Assembly: GCA_963989385.1 (NCBI GenBank)
Contig: OZ022508.1
Span: 52,243,087-52,307,086, forward strand
DNA: 64,000 nt
Reading direction: 5' to 3'
Source: Ctena decussata
Lineage: Eukaryota; Mollusca; Bivalvia; Lucinida; Lucinidae
How positions within the stretch are numbered: position 1 is the stretch's first letter; the number at the start of each line of letters is the position of its first letter. The notes below the pieces were generated by a model. The model had not been told where the DNA came from and did not search any database. It worked only from the letters and a program-made list of their open reading frames with translations. Both the position numbers and the translations under genes were made by a program. Below are positions 57,992 to 64,000 of this stretch, in pieces.

Positions 57992-58408
57992 CATCTTATA
58001 ATGGAAGAAATATTGATATTTTGCATACATTCATTTCATGGTTTAATACAAGTTTTGTTCTGTGTCAAATTTAGCCATTGAACCAATAAAGCATTTCAGG
58101 CATTTTCTGCTTCTTGTTGGAACACCAGTTCTAAAATCAGGTAAGTACAGAATTGATGCATGGTCGAATGTTGCAAACACATTAATTGTTTTAAAGCAAA
58201 TAAATGCTTTTCTGCTTGACATTAGTCACAATGAAGTATATTTTGAAACAGAGCTCTTGAAGCAAAACCTAGACTGTATATATGGACACCTTAACCTTTA
58301 CCAATTAATTTTTGTGTAGACAAGTCCATTTTTTTCCTGTGGGGGACATTTAGTAAAACTGTTCTATCAGTAGAAAAAATGGTACACAGAGCAGTCTGAC
58401 CTGCCCTC
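57992..58408. other. No gene recognised
   Basis: An 85-codon plus-strand frame at 58062-58319 has no supporting motif, and I do not treat it as a gene. Confidence 0.45.
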
Positions 58409-58544
58409 GAGGTTATAAAACTTGAGTACATTCTCAAACTCAAAATAAAGCACACTGATTGGCTGCTTCCGAGCACATGCTCGGAAGCAGCCAATCAGTG
58501 TGCTTTATTTTGAGTTTGAGATTATTCTCAAGTTTTATAACCTC
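58409..58544. repeat. 136-bp near-perfect hairpin MITE
   Basis: GAGGTTATAAAACTTGAG at the left and CTCAAGTTTTATAACCTC at the right close a stem of about 67 bp. It contains AAACTCAAAATAAAGCACAC and TGATTGGCTGCTTCCGAGCA, with a 2-nt centre and very few mismatches. Confidence 0.88.
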
Positions 58545-59486
58545 CAGCCCTGGCTCTGACTGTTGGTTTCGACATTTCTGCCCAAATAGTTACTGTTTTT
58601 TCTGTTTCCTGAAATTTTACTTTCCTGCCAGGCAGGAATCATGCCTTACAATTGGAACATTGTTTTTTTGAATGAGAACATGGCTAGTCATTAAATAATT
58701 CTGTGTGGTAAATTACAGTATTAATCTAACTGGATTGACATTTTGAATTAAGATAGAAATCAACAGAAGCTGAAAACAGACAACATATGTAACATGAGGA
58801 AATTTTGGAATTTCTCATTTATTTCTAGAAGTTCCAGAGCTAAATTGAAGACTGTGAGATGAATTCCAGAATAATTGGACTGCACAATTTGACACAGTAC
58901 ACAATTTCTTGTAGTGCTGTTAGGTAATATTTAAGAGATTTAAGGTGTCTGGATACACCCCCACATTTTCTGCCATTTTTCAAAGGGAGGCAGCTTTGGG
59001 GTTTCAGTATTGACTTCTCTGCAGGAAAGGCCCCTGTTCAAAAGGGATCTACTCTTGAAAAGAAGAATTTGCTCCTAAATGAACATTTTCATTCCGTTAA
59101 GAATTGAGTTGGCAAAAATGAAAATGGCATTGTTGCTTGCCCTGAGTGTATCCATTCACCTTAAAAGGCTTTATAAATGTTCAAAACAATTTAGGTGCAC
59201 CAGTAGCTCATTCGAGCAGTCTGGGGTGGAGACCTGCTGGAGGCGGAAATCTTTTCAACCGTAAACAGGTTTCATTGTCACTCTCATATTGTCCTGATAT
59301 GACTGAAATACTGTTAAAAACATGCCACCCATGCAGCAAAACAATTTATCTCAAGTGGTTCTTCTCCTTTTAAATCTTAAGTACAATTAACTGCTTTATA
59401 AAACTGTTCAATCTATACTGCTGAATTTCATTTGCCAGGAGTTTGATTGTGTTTTCTTCAGAGTTTTTTAGCAGAATGAGACATAG
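58545..59486. other. No gene recognised
   Basis: Contains a fragment of the 'actcttgaaaagaagaatttgctcct' dispersed repeat near 59040-59100. Two overlapping small frames near 59080-59370 lack motifs. Confidence 0.4.
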
Positions 59487-59594
59487 CCCAGCGGGCACAT
59501 GACGTCAAAATGACGTCGGACTGATGTCGATGCGACGTTGCTACAACGCATCGACGTCAGTACGACATCAATTCAACGTCATGTGCCTGCTGGG
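59487..59594. repeat. 108-bp palindromic MITE rich in TGACGT motifs
   Basis: The ends CCCAGCGGGCACATGACGTC and GACGTCATGTGCCTGCTGGG-like (one to two mismatches) enclose a stem made almost entirely of ACGTC/GACGT words. A full TGACGTCA occurs at 59500-59507. Confidence 0.8.
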
Positions 59595-59819
59595 AGGTAT
59601 TATTGTTTTTTCTGGCATGGGTGTTAATGTCATTGACATTGGCATAAAAAATTGTTGTCTGTAAGAAGTAAAGGGGCTTTTTTGTGACAACGGGTGGACA
59701 GGCAAGACAAAGTGTTACATGGAATTCTAATTACATCCGAAACATTTCTGTAATGGACTCCCATCTTCAAGTTTAGATGAGTCTGCATGTTTGCCTTAGT
59801 AGTGACAGAGTTGTTAACC

Positions 59820-62100
59820 TTTTTAGCTTACCTGAGACAAATTATAGTATATTAAGTTTGGTCCATTATCTAGAATTTTAAACAGTTTCTGCTGTGAACC
59901 CACTGTCTGATTGATGTCAAATTTTACATGGAGTCTCCAGGGCTGGATGGATGGATGGATAACTTGCAATTTTATGTCCTTTTTAACAGTATTTCAGTCA
60001 TATCAGGATGTGGGATGGGTGATAATGAAAGGCTGTGTGCAATGGATTACCATTTAGGATTGAAAAGATTCCCACCTCCTGTGGGTCTAAAACCCAGGAC
60101 AGCTAGATGGAGCCTCCAGGGATAGAGGGAACAAATGTTTTTTCAAACGGTCCTCAGTTCACATGACCGAAATTGCCACCATGCCCTTATATCATAAAAA
60201 CCTTTAATTATTTTCTCAAGAACCAAAATGCTGATGGACATGAAACTTTGTAGTTGGTGTTAAGTACGCAAGTGGCTATCAAGTTTGTTCAGATGGTGAC
60301 CTTGGGTTGTCCTTGACCATTTTACAATAAGGTCAAATTTACTTGCAGAAGCTTTTATGAGAAAATACTGTACCATTAGATTTCTTGGAAATTGTTGAAG
60401 ACTCTGGTATAAAAGTTAGTATACACACTCAATCAGTACATGAAGATTTCTGAGTACCAGAGGTTTGTATTTGGCCTTTGGTCAAGGATACTTGTATTTC
60501 AACAGTTTTAAAGATTTTCTTCTTCAAAGCCATAGGGCCATAGAATCAAATTTCATGTGGAGCAGCCGGGCCGGGTAGCGCAATCGGTAGGGCACCTGAC
60601 TCGTAAGTCAGAGGTCCTGGGTTCGAATCCCGGTCTGGCCACATACTTTCGTTTCTGCTTCCGCTGATTCAAGAAGGGCAGTTGTCAGTTACTGGCGAAA
60701 GTATGTGCACTTAGTACTGGTTAACCACTTAGGAGGTCTAAGCCTGCCCAGGAATAGTGTGGTTAGGTTAACTGACCGTCCCGACATGACCTTAGTTGTT
60801 TACCGTGGACGTTAAGCATCAAATCAACCAACCAACCAACATCATGTGGAGCATTCAGGGGTTGGTAGATTGGAAATTTGTTCAAATGGTTTTGGTCAAG
60901 CAAAGATGCCTGCTACGCTAGTTTATGGTAAAAACCATTGAAAATCTTCGTCTCCAGAACTAAAACACTGATGACCTTGAAATGTAGTATATAGTGTCAG
61001 AGCTTGGTACTGATTTGGTCAAATGATGACCTTCACTTGTTTTACACCAACTTCATAATATTTGCTTCCTTGTGCTTTTATGTAAGAAAATGCAACAACA
61101 TCAGACTTTTTGGAAATTATTGAAGACTTTGGTATAAAAGTTGGTATATGCACAGTCAACTAAATTAGTACATGAAGATTTTTGAGTACCAGAGGTCAAG
61201 GTCAGTCTTTTACTTTTGACCAAGCAGCTTCAGACGTCTTCTCCATAAACATGAAACCAGTGCAAACAAAATTTTATATGGAGCTCCCTCCATAGGTCAA
61301 GAAATTATCAGTTTGTTTGAATGGTTGTGGCCTCTATGGCCGTAATGCTCATATATAGCAAAAAGATTGTCTAGAACTGAATGGCCCTTGACATTGGAAC
61401 TTCGTATACGGTATTTGGGTAAATTCACTATCAGATGTTCAGTCATGACTCTAGCTTGACCTTTGACATTTTAGCTGGCTTGATCCATTAGGCTTATAGT
61501 TGAGCTTATAAAAATAGCCAGGCATCTGTCGTCCACCAGTCTGTTCATCCATACATCATCTGCCCCTTAACATTTTCAAACATCTCCTTTGAAACCCCTA
61601 GGCTGATTGAAGCCATATTTCATGTGGAGCCTTCCTGGGTCAGAGGAACGAAAGTTAGTTCAGATGATCACCATGTCCATATATGGTAAAACTCTTCTTC
61701 TCCAAAACTGAAAGGCCAATGACCTTGAAACTTTGAAAATATGTTATATTGGTGAGATTCTGTATTGGCACTATTTCAGCCTATGCAGCATCCGAGTGGG
61801 ATCTGTATGTAGTTACTATGTGTGCTTAATGAGATGTAAAGAATGCTTCTCAAAAACATAATAACTAGGTGTGCACTTATTAGACAATGTACTCTTATTA
61901 GGACAAATATGGTAATAGTAAATAAATAAACAATAACTTTTGAAACCTGCCTTTGGAGTAATATTGTTGTAAATTTTGCATGAAATAAGTTTGCTTTTGA
62001 GAATACAATAATTGCTTTGACAGGTTTTCTAGGAATTAAGTTTCAATGCTTTCTTCAGTATACAGCTCTATAATTTTTTTTTAACAGCACCATCTAATTT
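59820..62100 (+). repeat. Diverged tandem-repeat element (same family as 12.1-13.5 and 62.2-63.7 kb)
   Basis: Starts near TTAGCTTACCTGAGAC. Units of roughly 400-450 bp repeat 'tcaaattt.catg.ggagcc', 'tcacatgacc.a..tgcccc.tatat', 'cttgaaactt.gtag' and 'gaccttggg.tg.ccttgacc'. It is interrupted by a SINE at 60565-60841. Confidence 0.75.
60565..60841 (+). mobile_element. tRNA-derived SINE with 12-bp target duplication
   Basis: Identical 12-bp repeats TCATGTGGAGCA at 60553-60564 and 60842-60853 flank a 277-bp unit ending in (CAAC)n. The head, from about 60568, resembles tRNA-Thr. A GGCCGGG acceptor strand pairs with TCTGGCC (with G-U), there is an A-box-like TAGCGCAATCGGTAGGG, a CGT in the anticodon position, and a perfect B box GGTTCGAATCC. 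The anticodon arm closes as CTGAC / GTCAG around only 6 nt, one fewer than a normal tRNA. The body includes 'aactgaccgtcccgacatgacc' and 'taccgtggacgttaagcatc'. Confidence 0.9.
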
Positions 62101-62176
62101 GTCACTTTAGTATCAAAAAAGGAACTGAGTACTATTTCTTCATTAGATATACTAAATGCATTTAAATGCATTTTTT

Positions 62177-63702
62177 TAGCTCACCTGAGCCAGCGGCTCG
62201 AGGGGAGCTTATAGGATGGTAAGGCTCTGTCATCCGTTGTCGTCCGTCCGTCTGTCAACATTTTCAAACGACTTTTCCTCTGAAACCGCTGGGCTGATAG
62301 TAACCAAATTTCATGTAGAGCCTCTAGGGGGCGGGGGAACAAAAAATTATTCAAACCGTCCTTGTCACATGACCAACATGGTCGCAACATCCATATATGG
62401 TAAAAACCTTTAAAAAATCTTCTTCTTCAGAACCAATGGGCCGATGGCCTTGAAACTTGGTATGAAGCATCAAGTACACGAGTACCACCAAGATTGCACA
62501 AATTATGACCTTGGGTTGACCTTGACCTTTTTTTACGGTAAGGTCAGATTTGCTTTCTGAAGCTTTTTTAATGGGAAAATGCTAGGTCATTCTTTGACCT
62601 TTGACCCTGGTTCCTTCGCATATTTTGACAATTTCACACGTCTCCTAAAAAGCCACTGGGCCAATGGTAACCAAATTTCATGTAGAGCCTCTAGGGGGCG
62701 GGGGAACGAAAATTTGGGCAAACGGTCTGGGTCACATGACCAACATGGCCGCCATGCCCATACATGGTAAAAATGTTTAAAAATCTTCTTCTCCAGAACC
62801 AATAGGCTGATGGCCTTGAAACTTGGTATGTAGCATTGGGAACGCAAGTACTACCAAGATTATTAAAATTATGACCTTGGGTTGACCTTGACCTTTTTTA
62901 CGGTAAGGTCAAATTTGCTTTCTGTAGCTTTTATATGGGAAAATGCTGGAACATAAGATTTCTTGGAAACTCTTGAAGAATTTGACCTGAAAATTGGTTT
63001 ATACAGTCATCTTCATAAGTACATGAAAATTTATGCATACGAGAGGTCAATTCATTCTTTGACCTTTGACCCTGGTCTCTCATATTTTGACAATTTCTCA
63101 CATCTCCTCAAAAGCCACTGGGCCAATTGTAACCAAATTTCATATAAAGCCTCTAGGGGCTGAGCGAACGAAAATCTGTTCAAACGGTCTGGGTCACATG
63201 ACCAACATAGCAGCCATGCCCATATATGGGAAAAATGTTTAATAATCTTCTTCTCCAGAACCAAATGATCGATGGCCTTGAAACTTGGTATATAGCATCA
63301 GGTACTTGAGTACTATCAAGATTGTTTAAATGATGACCTTGGGCTGACCTTGACCTTTTTAAGGTAAGGTCAGGTATGGGAAAATGCTAGAACATAAGAT
63401 TTCATTAGAAGTTTAGAAGATTTTTGCCTTAAAATTGGAAAGTACAGTCATCTTAATTGGTACATGGAAGATTTTGTGGGTGCAAGTGGTCAAGATCATT
63501 CTTTGACCTCTGACCCATGTCTCTCATATTTTGACAATTTCAGACATCTCCTCAAAAGCCACTGAGCTAATTGTAACCAAATTTTATACACAGCCTTCAG
63601 GGGCTGAGGGAACAAAAATTTATTCAAGCTGTCTAGGTCACATGGCCTACATAGCCACCATACTGAGATGAGCGATTCAGGGCCTCATGGCCCTCTTGTT
63701 TT
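62177..63702 (+). repeat. Tandem-repeat element with defined termini
   Basis: The left end is TAGCTCACCTGAGC followed by GGCTCGAGGGGAGCTTATAGG. The right end is AGGGCCTCATGGCCCTCTTG, a 6-bp stem with a TCAT loop. Inside are about three and a half units of roughly 440 bp: 'ccaaatttcatgtagagcctctagggggcgggggaac', 'ggtcacatgaccaacatggccgccatgcccatacatgg', 'cttcttctccagaacca' and 'gccttgaaacttggtat'. Exact TGACCTTGACCT occurs at 62517, 62883 and 63345. The fixed, different ends plus tandem core suggest a Helentron-like non-autonomous element (inference). Confidence 0.8.
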
Positions 63703-64000
63703 AATTTTGTGACATATGTTGGACTAAATGAAAATCAAATCCAGCTTAAATTGTATAGGAAGCCATTAAAATGAAATATACAGTTCCATCAGTTACAGAG
63801 CCGATAATATTTTACAGTTTATTTGACGAAATTAACATAATTTCAGGCTTCCTTCTGTCACTTAGATTATAATTAATTTCTCCAGATAACTGTAACTTCA
63901 ACATTTTTGAGCCGCGGCACGAGAAAACCAGAAAAGTGGTTGTGCGCCCAGCGCAGACTCAGATCAGCCTGAGCATCCACCCAGTCTGACCAGACCCTTC
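63703..64000. repeat. Right edge with partial palindromic MITE
   Basis: From about 63911 the sequence GAGCCGCGGCACGAGAAAAC, CCAGCGCAGACTCAGATCAG and CCACCCAGTCTGACCAG matches the left half of the element at 38459-38690. It is cut by the end of the window. Confidence 0.65.

Noticed and set aside
60568..60641. Functional tRNA-Thr(CGT) gene
   Set aside because: The anticodon loop has only 6 nt. The unit continues into a SINE body with a (CAAC)n tail and lies between 12-bp target duplications.

Overview
This is eukaryotic nuclear DNA, most likely from a bivalve mollusc. The window is AT-rich. Its one host gene is spread over short exons separated by long introns. The rest is crowded with short inverted-repeat transposons, tRNA-derived SINEs, a LINE, and tandem-repeat elements whose wording (cattle of phrases such as 'ggagttatggccctttga', 'tcacatgaccaacatggccgcc', 'gctcacctgagc') I associate with bivalve genomes. 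The species cannot be fixed from the sequence alone. There are no bacterial operons, CRISPR arrays or intact cellular RNA genes.

Host gene (minus strand, about 13.6 to 53.7 kb). By matching splice sites and reading phase I can join seven exons without a phase conflict: 53291-42789, 40997-40882, 38376-38224, 29418-29203, 27623-25975, 17533-17386 and 13819-13634. An eighth candidate exon lies upstream at about 53731-53647. Together they encode about 4,300 residues of a single-pass membrane protein. The parts in order are an N-terminal extracellular region, a very long Ser/Thr-rich mucin-like ectodomain made by one 10.5-kb exon, a compact juxtamembrane domain with a furin-like R-A-K-R site, one transmembrane helix, and a long disordered cytoplasmic tail. 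The layout resembles vertebrate KIAA1549 (UPF0606/DUF3827), but I offer that family only tentatively.

Mobile DNA. 0.16-5.25 kb is a foldback-like element with long tandem-structured inverted arms, and a smaller TIR element sits between them. 6.2-7.5 kb is a GC-rich retroelement copy with a perfect 12-bp target duplication. 9.1-10.7 kb is a second long inverted repeat built from GAAAC runs. 12.1-13.5, 14.8-16.75, 23.9-25.45, 55.2-57.8 and 59.8-63.7 kb are tandem-repeat elements, and two of them were later hit by a TIR transposon or a SINE. Further TIR elements lie at 17.7 kb (hAT-like), 19.3 kb (hAT), 21.1-22.5 kb (TA target), 22.8-23.7 kb, 39.1 kb (PIF/Harbinger-like), 41.6-42.4 kb, 53.4 kb, 57.9 kb, 58.4 kb and 59.5 kb. 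A nearly intact CR1/L2/Jockey-group LINE (about 32.4-38.2 kb, plus strand) lies antisense in the host gene's intron. Its tail stops about 41 bp from a 5' splice site.

How it fits together: the gene is the only clear functional unit and the remainder is transposon history. The target duplications, plus an unoccupied paralogous site inside the same array, let several insertions be ordered in time.
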